A stretch of 64,000 nucleotides of DNA from Actinomadura kijaniata NBRC 14229 (GTDB taxonomy: Bacteria > Actinomycetota > Actinomycetes > Streptosporangiales > Streptosporangiaceae), in contig NZ_BCQR01000005.1 of NCBI RefSeq assembly GCF_001552175.1, positions 46,079 through 110,078 of the forward strand, written 5' to 3'. Numbering within the stretch: position 1 is the first letter of the stretch; each line of letters begins with the position of its first letter. Under the pieces are notes generated by a model, which saw only the letters and a list, made by a program, of their open reading frames with translations, was not told the origin of the DNA and searched no databases. Of this stretch, positions 20,709-29,705 are shown piece after piece. A program made the position numbers and the translations under genes.

Positions 20709-21173
20709 GTGCGTCTCCCCGCGCCCGGCCTCACCCGGGAGGCGCGGGTCCGCGTCGAGGTCGGCCCGGTCCACACCCTCGGGCCGACCCCGGCGGGGCT
20801 GCGCCGCATCGTCCCGATCACCGGCGGCGCCGTCGAGGGCGGCCGCCTGACCGCCGAGATCCTGCCCGGCGGCGCGGACTGGCAGCTCGTCCAGGACGAC
20901 GGCACCACCGTGATCGACACCCGCTACACCGCCCGCACCCCCGACGGCGCGCTGATCTACCTGGCCACCCGGGGGATCCGGCACGGCCCGCCCGCGACGC
21001 TGGACCGCGTCGCGGCGGGCGAGCCCGTCGATCCCGGCGAGTACTACTTCCGCGTCCACGTCCACCTGGAGGCGTCCGCCCCCGCCTACGCGTGGCTGAA
21101 CCGGAGCCTGTTCGTGGCCTACGCCGCCCGCCTGGCCGACGCGGTCGTCTACGACCTCTACTCCCTCGACTGA
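20709..21173 (+). CDS. DUF3237 protein
   Basis: A 154-residue protein of the DUF3237/UPF0311 family (ITGGAVEGGRLTAEILPGGADW, split here as two strands of a barrel, then YYFRVHVHLEASAPAYAWLNRSLFVAY). No enzyme activity is established for the family that I can cite. It is the last gene of the PaaX-linked operon, 7 bp after the MaoC gene, with a GTG start. It ends 4 bp before the convergent GntR gene. Its place in CoA-dependent catabolic operons suggests a binding or helper role, which is inference. Confidence 0.8.
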   Translation: MRLPAPGLTREARVRVEVGPVHTLGPTPAGLRRIVPITGGAVEGGRLTAEILPGGADWQLVQDDGTTVIDTRYTARTPDGALIYLATRGIRHGPPATLDRVAAGEPVDPGEYYFRVHVHLEASAPAYAWLNRSLFVAYAARLADAVVYDLYSLD

Positions 21174-21177
21174 GGTC

Positions 21178-21903
21178 CTAGGAACCGGAGGCGGCGTTCC
21201 CGGAGGCGTTCCGGACGAACGCCTCCACCGACGCGATGTGCGAGGCCGTCACGGCCGCCGCGCGCCCCGGGTCGCGGTCGCGCAGCGCCTCGTAGATCGC
21301 CTGGTGCTCGGCCAGGCTCCGCGCGAACACGCCCTCCTCCCCGCGCCCCCGGTGCACCCGGGCGCGCAGGGTGCGGCTGCCGAGCGCGGCGCAGAACGCC
21401 GCCAGCACCGCGTTGCCCGACGCGCGCGCCATGACCTCGTGGAAGCGCAGGTCCGCCCGGATGACCTCGTCGAGGTCGCCGTCGCCGCGCTGCGGGTCGC
21501 GCCGCATCGCCGCCAGGCACCCGGCCAGCTCCTCCAGCTCGGCCGGGCCGATGTGCGCCGCGGCCTGCGCGGCGGCGGCCGACTCCAGCACGCGCCGCAC
21601 CGCCAGCAGCTCCAGCACGGTCGCGCCGGGGGCCAGCTCCACCAGCATCGACACCGCGTCCAGCAGCAGGTGCGGGGCCAGGCTGGTCACGTAGGTGCCC
21701 GCGCCCTGCCGGGCCTCCAGCACCCCGACCAGGGTGAGCGCCCGGATCGCCTCGCGCAGCGAGCTGCGCGACACGCCCAGCCGCTCGGCCAGCTCCCGTT
21801 CGGTGGGCAGGCGCTCGCCGGGGACGAACTCGCCCCCGACGATCATCGCCTTGATGCGTTCGATGGTCTCCTCGGTCACCGAGGTCCGGACAGGTGTCGC
21901 CAC
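21178..21903 (-). CDS. FCD-domain GntR regulator (FadR type), copy A
   Basis: A 241-residue regulator. The winged helix (LPTERELAERLGVSRSSLRE, residues about 36-55) is followed by the all-helical FCD ligand domain, whose metal-binding Asp/His pattern appears as RADLRFHEVMA and ASHIASVEAF. Acidic sugars and 2-hydroxyacids are common ligands for such proteins. It is the last gene of a leftward unit with the mutarotase and a paralogous GntR, facing the fucose catabolic operon. It probably controls that operon together with its paralogue. Confidence 0.88.
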   Translation of the reverse strand: MATPVRTSVTEETIERIKAMIVGGEFVPGERLPTERELAERLGVSRSSLREAIRALTLVGVLEARQGAGTYVTSLAPHLLLDAVSMLVELAPGATVLELLAVRRVLESAAAAQAAAHIGPAELEELAGCLAAMRRDPQRGDGDLDEVIRADLRFHEVMARASGNAVLAAFCAALGSRTLRARVHRGRGEEGVFARSLAEHQAIYEALRDRDPGRAAAVTASHIASVEAFVRNASGNAASGS

Positions 21904-21913
21904 GCGCCCGAGC

Positions 21914-22231
21914 TTAGGGGTTCAGCCGCCACACCACCGGCAGTCCCCGGGCGGCCCCGGCGGCGGAGTAGTCGTGCGCCACCTCCTGCATCCCGGCCAT
22001 GCGGGCCTGCCAGGCGACGTTGACCGGCAGGTCGGCCAGGGCGGCGAGCAGGGCGGCGTAGTCGTCGCAGTCCAGGACGTGGAACAGGTCCGGGCCGCTG
22101 CGCCAGATCGTCCAGTCGCGGGCCCCGGCGGCGCGGATCGCCGCGACCAGCTCCGCCGGGACCTCCCGGTGGGCGGCCTCGTACTCCTCCTCGCGACCGG
22201 GCTTGAGACGGGTGTGCAGCGCGATGCGCAT
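21914..22231 (-). CDS. L-fucose/L-rhamnose mutarotase (RhaM/FucU-like fold)
   Basis: A 105-residue dimeric alpha/beta-barrel protein of the rhamnose mutarotase family (MRIALHTRLKPGREEEYEAAH, read as strand plus helix; ARDWTIWRSGPDLFHVLDCDDY; WQARMAGMQE). It interconverts the alpha and beta anomers of a 6-deoxyhexose so that the dehydrogenase gets its preferred form. An AAGGAG site precedes the ATG. It lies between two GntR genes, beside the L-fucose oxidation operon. The family name points to rhamnose, but the adjacent dehydratase is of the L-fuconate type, so L-fucose is the likely substrate. Confidence 0.85.
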   Translation of the reverse strand: MRIALHTRLKPGREEEYEAAHREVPAELVAAIRAAGARDWTIWRSGPDLFHVLDCDDYAALLAALADLPVNVAWQARMAGMQEVAHDYSAAGAARGLPVVWRLNP

Positions 22232-22268
22232 GGCGTTGGCTCCTTCGCGTCGGGGTGGGCGTGGGGGA

Positions 22269-22973
22269 TCAGGGGGCGACGTCGAGGTTGGCGCGCAGCC
22301 AGCCCTCCACCTCGCCGATGTGCACGCCCGCGGCGGCCCGCGCCGCCTCGGGGTCGCGGGCGGCCAGCGCGCCGAAGATGCGGCGGTGCTCCTCGTGCAT
22401 CCGCGGGATCGCCCCGGCGTCGCGCCGCCCGCGCCAGACGCGGGCCCGGAAGGTGGGCGTGGACAGGCCCTCCACCACCGCCGACAGCGCCGGGTTCCCG
22501 GCCGCCGCCACCACGGCGCGGTGGAACGCCAGGTCGGCGGTGACGAACTCCTCCACCTCCGCGGCCCGCTCCATGGCGGCCAGGTGCGCCTCGATCGCGG
22601 CCAGGTCGGCGTCGGTGCGCCGGGCGGCGGCCATCGCCGCGGCGGCGGGCTCCAGGATGCGGCGGATCTGGAGCAGGTCCACCAGCGACGAGCCGCGCGA
22701 CATCTCGGTGAGGAACCCGAACGTCTCCAGCAGGTCGCCGGGCTCCAGGCTCGTCACGTAGACGCCCGCGCCGTGCCGGGACTCCAGCACGCCGAGGGTG
22801 GTGAGCGCGCGGATCGCCTCGCGCATCGAGCTGCGCGACAGCCCCAGCCCGGCGGCCAGGTCGCGTTCGGTGGGCAGCCGCTGGCCGGGACGCAGCTCAC
22901 CGCTGGCGATCTTCTGCTTGAGCTGGTCGATGGCGCGCTGGGTGACCGTGGTGCGGACGAGGGGTTCGGTCAT
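22269..22973 (-). CDS. FCD-domain GntR regulator (FadR type), copy B
   Basis: A 234-residue paralogue of the regulator at 21178-21903, with the same winged-helix motif (LPTERDLAAGLGLSRSSMRE), AGVYVTSLEPGDLL linker and FCD domain. I chose ATG 22973 because a perfect AGGAGGT lies 5 nt upstream; the frame is open further but without homology. It is the first gene of the leftward regulator-mutarotase unit and directly faces the rightward catabolic operon. A TGGT-NNN-ACCA site typical of FCD regulators lies in the gap. L-lactate, a product of the pathway, is a known ligand of LldR-type members, so one paralogue may sense lactate and the other a fuconate intermediate (inference). Confidence 0.88.
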   Translation of the reverse strand: MTEPLVRTTVTQRAIDQLKQKIASGELRPGQRLPTERDLAAGLGLSRSSMREAIRALTTLGVLESRHGAGVYVTSLEPGDLLETFGFLTEMSRGSSLVDLLQIRRILEPAAAAMAAARRTDADLAAIEAHLAAMERAAEVEEFVTADLAFHRAVVAAAGNPALSAVVEGLSTPTFRARVWRGRRDAGAIPRMHEEHRRIFGALAARDPEAARAAAGVHIGEVEGWLRANLDVAP

Positions 22974-23035
22974 CGGACCTCCTGCGGGGCCGGGGCGGGG
23001 GAGCGGGTGGCGGAGCGGACGGGGATGCGGGGGTA

Positions 23036-23065
23036 TTGACACCGTTCGGCGGGCGCGAGTATCAA
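23036..23065 (+). promoter_or_regulatory. Promoter of the L-fucose catabolic operon
   Basis: TTGACA at 23036-23041 and TATCAA at 23060-23065, 18 bp apart, give a strong promoter match about 120 bp upstream of the first gene. The next 12 bp downstream hold the FCD-GntR operator. Confidence 0.65.
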
Positions 23066-23066
23066 A

Positions 23067-23077
23067 TGGTCCTACCA
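23067..23077. promoter_or_regulatory. FCD-GntR operator TGGT-CCT-ACCA
   Basis: A perfect inverted repeat of the form TGGTNNNACCA, the established consensus type for FadR-subfamily regulators. It starts 2 bp after the -10 box of the fucose operon promoter, where bound protein would block transcription start. Two such regulators are encoded immediately upstream. Confidence 0.7.
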
Positions 23078-23186
23078 ATCTTCATCCGAAGCTGCACCGA
23101 TCCGCAACTCTTGACCTTTCGCCCGTTAATGGTCTGATGACTCGTGTGGCGGGCGACACACCCCACCCCGAAGGGGGATCCGCACC

Positions 23187-24044
23187 GTGAAGCTGCTCCG
23201 CGTCGGCCCGGCCGGGGGCGAGCGCCCCGTCCTGCTGAGCGACGACGGCGTCCACCACGACCTGTCCGGCCTGACCGACGACATCGACGGCCGGTTCCTG
23301 GCCACCGGCGGCCCGGCCCGCGCCGCCCGCGCCCTCGCCGCGGGCACGCTGCCCGAGCTCGCCGTCCCCGACGGGACGCGCGTCGGCGCCCCGGTCGCCC
23401 GCCCCGGCAAGATCGTCTGCGTCGGCCTCAACTACCGCGACCACGCCGCCGAGACCGGCGCCGCCGAACCGGGCGAGCCGGTCCTGTTCATGAAGGCCCC
23501 CAACACGGTGGTCGGACCGCACGACACCGTCCGCGTCCCGCGCGGCAGCACCCGCACCGACTACGAGGTGGAGCTGGCCGTCGTGCTCGGCGGCACCGCC
23601 CGCTACCTGGACTCCCCCGAGCAGGCCCGCGACCTGGTCGCGGGCTACGCCATCAGCAACGACGTGTCCGAACGCGAGTTCCAGCTCGACCGCGGCGGCA
23701 CCTGGGACAAGGGCAAGTCGTGCGAGACGTTCAACCCGCTCGGCCCGTGGCTGGTCACCGCCGACGAGGTCGGCGACCCGCAGGACCTCGGCCTGCGGCT
23801 GTGGGTGGACGGCGAGCTCCGCCAGAACGGCACCACCAAGGACATGATCTTCTCGGTGGCGCACGTGATCTGGTACGTCAGCCGGTTCATGGTGCTGGAG
23901 CCCGGCGACGTCATCAATACCGGCACCCCCGCCGGGGTCGCGCTCGGCCGCCCGGACGCGCCCTACCTGCGCGCGGGCAGCGTCGTCGAGCTGGAGATCG
24001 ACGGGCTGGGCCGCCAGCGCCAGGTCTGCGAGGACGCCGAGTGA
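23187..24044 (+). CDS. 2,4-diketo-3-deoxy-L-fuconate hydrolase (FAH family)
   Basis: A 285-residue fumarylacetoacetate-hydrolase-fold enzyme. In the non-phosphorylative pathway it cleaves 2,4-diketo-3-deoxy-L-fuconate to pyruvate and L-lactate. The FAH core begins at [16 protein letters not shown] (about residues 72-87). Metal ligands are expected in [11 protein letters not shown] and in the [22 protein letters not shown] region (quoted in two parts of one motif). The start is GTG 23187 after GGGGGA. It overlaps the fuconate dehydratase gene by 4 nt. FAH proteins also act on other acylpyruvates; the gene context decides the call. Confidence 0.85.
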   Translation: MKLLRVGPAGGERPVLLSDDGVHHDLSGLTDDIDGRFLATGGPARAARALAAGTLPELAVPDGTRVGAPVARPGKIVCVGLNYRDHAAETGAAEPGEPVLFMKAPNTVVGPHDTVRVPRGSTRTDYEVELAVVLGGTARYLDSPEQARDLVAGYAISNDVSEREFQLDRGGTWDKGKSCETFNPLGPWLVTADEVGDPQDLGLRLWVDGELRQNGTTKDMIFSVAHVIWYVSRFMVLEPGDVINTGTPAGVALGRPDAPYLRAGSVVELEIDGLGRQRQVCEDAE

Positions 24045-25327
24045 AGATCACCGGTCTGCGCGTCACCGACGTCCGGTTCCCCACCTCGCGGAACCTGGAC
24101 GGCTCCGACGCCATGAACCCCGACCCCGACTACTCGGCCGCCTACGTCACGCTGGAGACCGACGAGGGCGCCGAGGGCCACGGGTTCTGCTTCACCATCG
24201 GGCGCGGCAACGAGGTCTGCGTCGCCGCGATCGAGGCGCACGCGCCGCTGCTGGTCGGCGCCGACCTGGACCCCGGCGACCTCGGGACGTTCGCCCGGCG
24301 GCTGCTGCACGACTCCCAGCTGCGCTGGCTCGGCCCGGAGAAGGGCGCGGTCCACATGGCCGCCGCCGCGATCATCAACGCGGCGTTCGACCTGGCGGCC
24401 CGGGCCGCGGGCAAGCCGGTGTGGAAGCTGCTGGCCGACCTGACCCCCGACCAGATCGCCGACCTGGCCGACTGGCGCTACCTGTCGGACGCCCTCACCC
24501 GCGACGAGGCCGCCGACCTGCTGCGCGCCGCCGCCCCCGGCCGCGCCGGACGCGAGGCCCGCCTGCTCGCCGCCGGCTACCCCGCCTACACCACCACCCC
24601 CGGCTGGCTCGGCTACTCCGACGACAAGCTCGCCCGCCTCACCGCCGAGGCCGTCGCCGACGGCTTCACCCAGATCAAGCTGAAGGTCGGCGCGGACCTC
24701 GCCGCGGACGTGCGCCGGCTGGCGCTGGCCCGCGAGGTCGCCGGACCGGACGTGCGGATCGCCGTGGACGCCAACCAGCGCTGGGACGTCGCCGAGGCGA
24801 TCGCGTGGGTCCGCGCCCTGGCCCCCTACGACCCGTACTGGATCGAGGAGCCCACCAGCCCCGACGACGTGCTCGGCCACGCCGCCATCCGGCGCGGCGT
24901 CGCGCCGGTGCGGGTCGCGACCGGCGAGCACGTCTGCAACCGGGTCATGGTCAAGCAGTTCCTCCAGGCCGGGGCGGTCGACGTGCTGCAACTGGACGCC
25001 TGCCGCGTCGCCGGGGTCACCGAGAACATCGCGATCCTGCTGCTGGCCGCCCGGTTCGGCGTCCCGGTCTGCCCGCACGCCGGCGGCGTCGGCCTGTGCG
25101 AGGTCGTGCAGCACCTGTCGATGTTCGACTACCTGGCCGTCAGCGGCACCGTCGAGGACCGCGTCATCGAGTACGTCGACCACCTGCACGAGCACTTCGC
25201 CGACCCGGTCCGCATCGAGAACGGCCACTACCGCGCGCCCCTCGCGCCCGGCATGTCGGCGCGGATGCTGCCCGGGTCGCTGGCCGACCACACCTACCCG
25301 TCCGGAAGCGTCTGGAGGAACGCATGA
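24041..25327 (+). CDS. L-fuconate dehydratase (enolase superfamily)
   Basis: A 428-residue mandelate-racemase-subgroup enzyme that dehydrates L-fuconate to 2-keto-3-deoxy-L-fuconate. The N-terminus, with [20 protein letters not shown], closely follows known L-fuconate dehydratases such as human ENOSF1. Catalytic elements are in order: KLK in QIKLKVGAD, metal Asp in AVDANQRWD, Glu in YWIEEPTSP, Glu in TGEHVCNR, and the base His in [13 protein letters not shown] 24041 overlaps the previous stop. This is the strongest evidence that the operon uses L-fucose rather than L-rhamnose. Confidence 0.92.
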   Translation: MKITGLRVTDVRFPTSRNLDGSDAMNPDPDYSAAYVTLETDEGAEGHGFCFTIGRGNEVCVAAIEAHAPLLVGADLDPGDLGTFARRLLHDSQLRWLGPEKGAVHMAAAAIINAAFDLAARAAGKPVWKLLADLTPDQIADLADWRYLSDALTRDEAADLLRAAAPGRAGREARLLAAGYPAYTTTPGWLGYSDDKLARLTAEAVADGFTQIKLKVGADLAADVRRLALAREVAGPDVRIAVDANQRWDVAEAIAWVRALAPYDPYWIEEPTSPDDVLGHAAIRRGVAPVRVATGEHVCNRVMVKQFLQAGAVDVLQLDACRVAGVTENIAILLLAARFGVPVCPHAGGVGLCEVVQHLSMFDYLAVSGTVEDRVIEYVDHLHEHFADPVRIENGHYRAPLAPGMSARMLPGSLADHTYPSGSVWRNA

Positions 25328-26079
25328 GCGACGAGTTCCGGGGACTGCGCGCGCTGGTCACCGGGGGAGCCTCCGGCATCGGCCTGGCCACCGCCGAGCT
25401 GATGGCCGCCCGCGGCGCCGCCGTCGCCTGCCTCGACCTGGACGGCGCGGCGGTCCCCGCGCCGCTGCTGGGCGTCACCGCCGACGTCACCGACGACCCG
25501 GCCGTCCGCGCCGCCGTCGCCGAGGCCGCCGAGCGGCTGGGCGGCCTGGACGTCCTGGTCAACAACGCCGGGATCGGCGCGCAGGGCACCGTCGAGGACA
25601 ACCCCGACGACCAGTGGCACCGCGTGCTGGACGTCAACGTCCTCGGCATCGTCCGCGTCACCCGCGCCGCCCTGCCGCACCTGCGCCGCTCCGCCCACGC
25701 CGCGATCGTCAACACCTGCTCGATCGCCGCGACCGCCGGGCTGCCGCGGCGCGCCCTCTACGGCGCCTCCAAGGGCGCGGTGCTGTCGCTGACGCTGGCG
25801 ATGGCCGCCGACCACCTGGCCGACGGCATCCGCGTCAACTGCGTCAACCCCGGCACCGTCGACACCCCGTGGGTCGGCCGCCTGCTGGACGCCGCGCCCG
25901 ACCCGGACGCCGAACGCGCCGCGCTCGCCGCCCGCCAGCCCACCGGACGCCTGGTGCGCCCCGAGGAGGTCGCCGAGGCGATCGCGCACCTGGCGGGCCC
26001 GCGCGCCGGGGCCACCACCGGCACCTGGCTGGCCGTGGACGGCGGCATGGCCGGGCTGCGGACGCGGCCCCGCACCTGA
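25324..26079 (+). CDS. 2-keto-3-deoxy-L-fuconate dehydrogenase (SDR)
   Basis: A 251-residue short-chain dehydrogenase with the NAD site VTGGASGIG, the NNAG motif, catalytic Ser in NTCSIAAT and Tyr/Lys in YGASK. In this pathway it oxidises C4 of 2-keto-3-deoxy-L-fuconate, giving the diketo acid cut by the FAH enzyme. ATG 25324 overlaps the dehydratase stop by 4 nt. The function is assigned from its place between pathway genes, since SDR sequences alone do not fix substrate. Confidence 0.82.
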   Translation: MSDEFRGLRALVTGGASGIGLATAELMAARGAAVACLDLDGAAVPAPLLGVTADVTDDPAVRAAVAEAAERLGGLDVLVNNAGIGAQGTVEDNPDDQWHRVLDVNVLGIVRVTRAALPHLRRSAHAAIVNTCSIAATAGLPRRALYGASKGAVLSLTLAMAADHLADGIRVNCVNPGTVDTPWVGRLLDAAPDPDAERAALAARQPTGRLVRPEEVAEAIAHLAGPRAGATTGTWLAVDGGMAGLRTRPRT

Positions 26080-26140
26080 CCCGCGCCGCGGCGCACCGCT
26101 CGGGGGAGCCCGTCAACCACCCCACACGCAGGAGAACCCC

Positions 26141-27193
26141 ATGAAGCGCACCACACTCGCCGCCGCGGCGGCCCTCACCCTGTCGGCGGCACTGCTCACC
26201 GGCTGCGGCAGCACCAAGGACACCGGCGCGGGACCGGCCGCCGGGGGCGGCGGCCAGGGAGGAAAGGTCGGCGTCGGCCTGCCCCTGCTGACCTCGCCGT
26301 TCTGGCAGGCCTACAACAACTACGTCCCCACCATGGCCAGGGAGCAGGGCGTGGACGCCCTGCCGACGGTCAACTCCAACTCCGACCCCACCCAGCAGAT
26401 CACCGACATCAACAACCTGCTCAACCAGAACGTGCGCGGCCTCGTCGTCGCGCCGCTGGACAGCGCCGCCATCGTCGCCGGGCTCAACCAGGCCGAGCGC
26501 AAGGGCGTCCCGGTCGTCGCCGTGGACGTCGCCCCCGAGAAGGGCAAGGTCGCGATGGTGGTGCGCGCCAACAACCGCGCCTACGGCGAGAAGGCGTGCG
26601 CGTTCCTGGGCGACAGGCTCAAGAAGGGCAAGGTCGTGCAGATCCAGGGCGACCTGGCCTCGGTCAACGGCCGCGACCGCTCCCAGGCGTTCCGCGACTG
26701 CATGAGGTCCAGGTACCCCGACATCAAGGTGCTGGAGATCCCCGCCGAGTGGAAGGCCGAGAAGGCCGCCTCCGGCCTGGACAGCCTCCTCAACGCCAAC
26801 CCCGACCTCAAGGGCGTCTACATGCAGGCCGGCGGCGTCTACCTCGCGCCCACCCTCCAGGCGCTGCGCAGCAAGAACCTGCTGTTCCCGGCGGGCGACC
26901 CCAAGCACATCGCGATCGTGTCCAACGACGGCATCCCGCAGGAGTTCGCGGCGATCCGCAAGGGCGAGATCGACGCGACCGTCTCCCAGCCCGCCGACGC
27001 CTACGCCCGGTGGGGCATGTACTACATCAAGCAGGCGATGGCCGGGAAGACGTTCCAGCCCGGAAGGACCGACCACGGCAGCGAGATCGTCCGGCTGCCC
27101 AGCGGAATCCTGGAGGACCAGCTCCCCGCGCCGCTGGTCACCAAGGAGAACGTCAACGACAGGTCGCTGTGGGGCAACACGGTGAGCCGGTGA
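26141..27193 (+). CDS. Sugar ABC importer binding lipoprotein (RbsB type)
   Basis: A 350-residue periplasmic-binding-protein-fold lipoprotein. The signal peptide ends in lipobox LTGC with C22 as the lipid site. The fold shows VGVGLPLLTSPFWQAYNNYV at the start of the first lobe, VAPLDSAAIVAGL and the hinge region GVPVVAVDV. An AGGAGA site precedes the ATG, 61 bp after the SDR gene. Its TGA overlaps the ATPase start. It most likely binds L-fucose outside the cell. Confidence 0.88.
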   Translation: MKRTTLAAAAALTLSAALLTGCGSTKDTGAGPAAGGGGQGGKVGVGLPLLTSPFWQAYNNYVPTMAREQGVDALPTVNSNSDPTQQITDINNLLNQNVRGLVVAPLDSAAIVAGLNQAERKGVPVVAVDVAPEKGKVAMVVRANNRAYGEKACAFLGDRLKKGKVVQIQGDLASVNGRDRSQAFRDCMRSRYPDIKVLEIPAEWKAEKAASGLDSLLNANPDLKGVYMQAGGVYLAPTLQALRSKNLLFPAGDPKHIAIVSNDGIPQEFAAIRKGEIDATVSQPADAYARWGMYYIKQAMAGKTFQPGRTDHGSEIVRLPSGILEDQLPAPLVTKENVNDRSLWGNTVSR

Positions 27194-28698
27194 TGAACGC
27201 CTCCGCCGAAGGACGCCCGCCGCTGGCCGAGGCGGCCGGGGTGACCAAGCGTTTCGGCTCCACCGTCGCGCTCGCCGATGCCCGGCTGGCCGTGCTGCCC
27301 GGCGAGTCCCACGCCCTGGTCGGCCGCAACGGCGCGGGCAAGTCCACCCTCGTCAACATCCTCACCGGCATCCTGGCGCCCGACGCGGGCGAGATCCGCT
27401 TCGACGGCGCGCCCGCCCCCGCGCCCGGCGACCGGGACGGCTGGCGCGCCCGCGTCGCCTGCGTCTACCAGAAGTCCACGATCATCCCCGGGCTGACCGT
27501 CGCCGAGAACCTGTTCCTCAACCGGCAGCCGGTCCGCCGCGGCGTCATCGGCTGGCGGCGGATGCGCCGCGAGGCCGCCGACCTGCTGGGGACCTGGGGC
27601 GTCCACGTCGACCCGGCCGCCGACGCGGGCACGCTCAGCGTCCAGGACCGGCAGTTCGTGGAGATCGCGCGGGCGCTGTCGTTCGGGGCTCGGTTCATCG
27701 TCCTGGACGAGCCCACCGCCCAGCTCGACAACGCCGAGATCGAGCGGCTGTTCACCCGGATGCGGGAACTCCAGGAGGCGGGGGTAACGTTCCTGTTCAT
27801 CTCCCACCACCTCCAGGAGGTCTACGAGGTCTGCCAGACCGTCACCGTCTTCCGCGACGCGCGCTGGATCGCCACCGAGCCGGTCGCCGACCTGCCGCGT
27901 GCCGCGCTGGTGGAGGCGATGACCGGGGAGGCCGCCGACCTCGGGCACGGCACCGGACGCCGCCGACCCGCCGGCACCGCCGCCCGGCTCGCGGTGGCGG
28001 GACTGACCGGCGACGGCTTCGCCGACGTGGACCTGACGGTGCGCCGCGGCGAGGTCGTCGGCCTGGCCGGGTCCAGCGCCTCGGGCAAGGTCGAGCTGGC
28101 CGAGACGCTGGTCGGGCTGCGCCGCCCCGCCGCCGGGACCGCCACCGTGGACGGCGCGCCGCTGCGCTTCGGCGACGTGCGCCGGGCGATGGCGGCCGGG
28201 ATCGGGTTCGTCCCCCGCGACCGCCACCACCAGGGCCTGGTCCCCGGCCTGTCGGTGGGGGAGAACGCCACCATGACCGTCGCCGGGCGGCTCGGCCCCG
28301 CCGGGGTCGTCGCGCCGGGGCGGCTGCGGGCCGCCGCGACCGCCGCCATCGCCGACCTGGACATCAAGACCGCCGGGCCCGACCAGCCGGTCAGCGGCCT
28401 GTCCGGCGGCAACCAGCAGAAGGTCGTCATGGCCCGCGCGCTGGCCACCGGCCCGCGCGTGCTGGTCCTGATCAACCCGACCGCCGGGGTGGACGTGAAG
28501 TCCAAGCAGGCGCTGCTGGCGGTGATCGACCGCATCCGCGACGACGGCACCTCGGTGCTGGTCGTCTCCGACGAACTGGACGACCTGCGGCCCTGCGACC
28601 GGGTCCTGGTCTTCTTCCACGGCCGGGTCGCCGCCGAGCACCCGGCCGGCTGGAGCGACCAGGAACTGGTCGCCTCGATCGAGGGGGTCTCCCGATGA
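27193..28698 (+). CDS. Sugar ABC importer, two-domain ATPase (RbsA/XylG type)
   Basis: A 501-residue fusion of two ATPase domains. Domain 1 has Walker A GRNGAGKST, signature LSVQDRQ and Walker B IVLDEPTAQLD. Domain 2 has a degenerate Walker A (GSSASGKVE), a normal signature LSGGNQQK and an altered Walker B in which the usual DEPT reads INPT (LVLINPTAGVD). The second site therefore lacks the catalytic Glu. Loss of one active site is common in this family, where domain 2 often differs. ATG 27193 overlaps the binding-protein stop and the gene overlaps the permease gene by 4 nt. Confidence 0.88.
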   Translation: MNASAEGRPPLAEAAGVTKRFGSTVALADARLAVLPGESHALVGRNGAGKSTLVNILTGILAPDAGEIRFDGAPAPAPGDRDGWRARVACVYQKSTIIPGLTVAENLFLNRQPVRRGVIGWRRMRREAADLLGTWGVHVDPAADAGTLSVQDRQFVEIARALSFGARFIVLDEPTAQLDNAEIERLFTRMRELQEAGVTFLFISHHLQEVYEVCQTVTVFRDARWIATEPVADLPRAALVEAMTGEAADLGHGTGRRRPAGTAARLAVAGLTGDGFADVDLTVRRGEVVGLAGSSASGKVELAETLVGLRRPAAGTATVDGAPLRFGDVRRAMAAGIGFVPRDRHHQGLVPGLSVGENATMTVAGRLGPAGVVAPGRLRAAATAAIADLDIKTAGPDQPVSGLSGGNQQKVVMARALATGPRVLVLINPTAGVDVKSKQALLAVIDRIRDDGTSVLVVSDELDDLRPCDRVLVFFHGRVAAEHPAGWSDQELVASIEGVSR

Positions 28699-29705
28699 CG
28701 CAGACCATGGCGACGCCGCGCGCCGCCGCGCCCGCGCGGCTGCGCCCGGCGCTCGGCCGGATGCGCGAGTTCGCGCTGCTGCCCGCGCTGGCGGCGCTGG
28801 TGGTGCTGGGCGCGGTCGTCAACGACAGCTTCCTGACCGAACGCAACATCATCAGCATCCTCGGCGCGTCCGCCGCGCTGGCGCTGGTGGTGCTGGCCGA
28901 GTCGCTGATCCTCATCACCGGGAAGATCGACCTGTCGCTGGAGTCGGTCGTCGGCATCGCCCCCGGCCTCGGCGCGCTGCTGGTGATCCCGGCGGCCGCG
29001 GCCGGGTTCGGCACCGGCTGGCCCGCCTGGCTCGGCATCCTGGCGATCTTCGTGGTGGGCGGGGCGATCGGCGCGTTCAACGGCTGGCTGTCGGTGCGGC
29101 TGCGGCTCAACGCGTTCATCGTGTCGCTGGCCATGCTGATCGTGCTGCGCGGCCTGCTGACCGGCGCGACCGAGGGCAAGACGCTGTTCGACATGCCCGA
29201 CGCGTTCTTCGCGATCGCCACCACCACGTTCCTGAGGCTGCCGATGTCGGTGTGGCTGGCCGTGGTGTGCTTCGGCGTCGCCGGTTTCACGCTGCGCTAC
29301 CACCGGCTCGGCCGCGCGCTGTACGCGATCGGCGGCAACCCCGAGGCGGCCCGCGCCGCCGGGATCCGCGTCGAACGCGTCACCTGGGCGGTCTACACGA
29401 TCGCGGGCGTGCTCGCCGCCGCGGCCGGCCTGTGCCTCACCGGCTACGTCGGCGCGATCAACGCCAACCAGGGCCAGAACATGATCTTCACGGTGATGGC
29501 CGCCGCCGTCATCGGCGGGATCTCCATGAACGGCGGGCGCGGCACCATGACCGGCGCGGTCACCGGCGTGCTGCTGCTCGGCGTGGTCGACAACCTGCTC
29601 ACCCTCGCCCAGGTCGCCTCGTTCTGGAAACAGGCGATCTACGGCGCGATCATCCTGGTCGCCCTGGTCATCTCCCGCGTCACCTCCGGGCAGGCCCAGG
29701 AATGA
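28695..29705 (+). CDS. Sugar ABC importer permease (RbsC type)
   Basis: A 336-residue membrane protein with eight or more hydrophobic segments. Family landmarks are NIISILGASAALALVVLAE, ITGKIDLSLESVVG, GAFNGWLSVRLRLNAFIVSL (two adjoining segments) and, near the C-terminus, GGISMNGGRGTMTGAVTG. It forms the channel for the sugar importer with the ATPase encoded just before. ATG 28695 overlaps the ATPase stop, and its own stop overlaps the aldo-keto reductase start. Confidence 0.9.
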   Translation: MTQTMATPRAAAPARLRPALGRMREFALLPALAALVVLGAVVNDSFLTERNIISILGASAALALVVLAESLILITGKIDLSLESVVGIAPGLGALLVIPAAAAGFGTGWPAWLGILAIFVVGGAIGAFNGWLSVRLRLNAFIVSLAMLIVLRGLLTGATEGKTLFDMPDAFFAIATTTFLRLPMSVWLAVVCFGVAGFTLRYHRLGRALYAIGGNPEAARAAGIRVERVTWAVYTIAGVLAAAAGLCLTGYVGAINANQGQNMIFTVMAAAVIGGISMNGGRGTMTGAVTGVLLLGVVDNLLTLAQVASFWKQAIYGAIILVALVISRVTSGQAQE

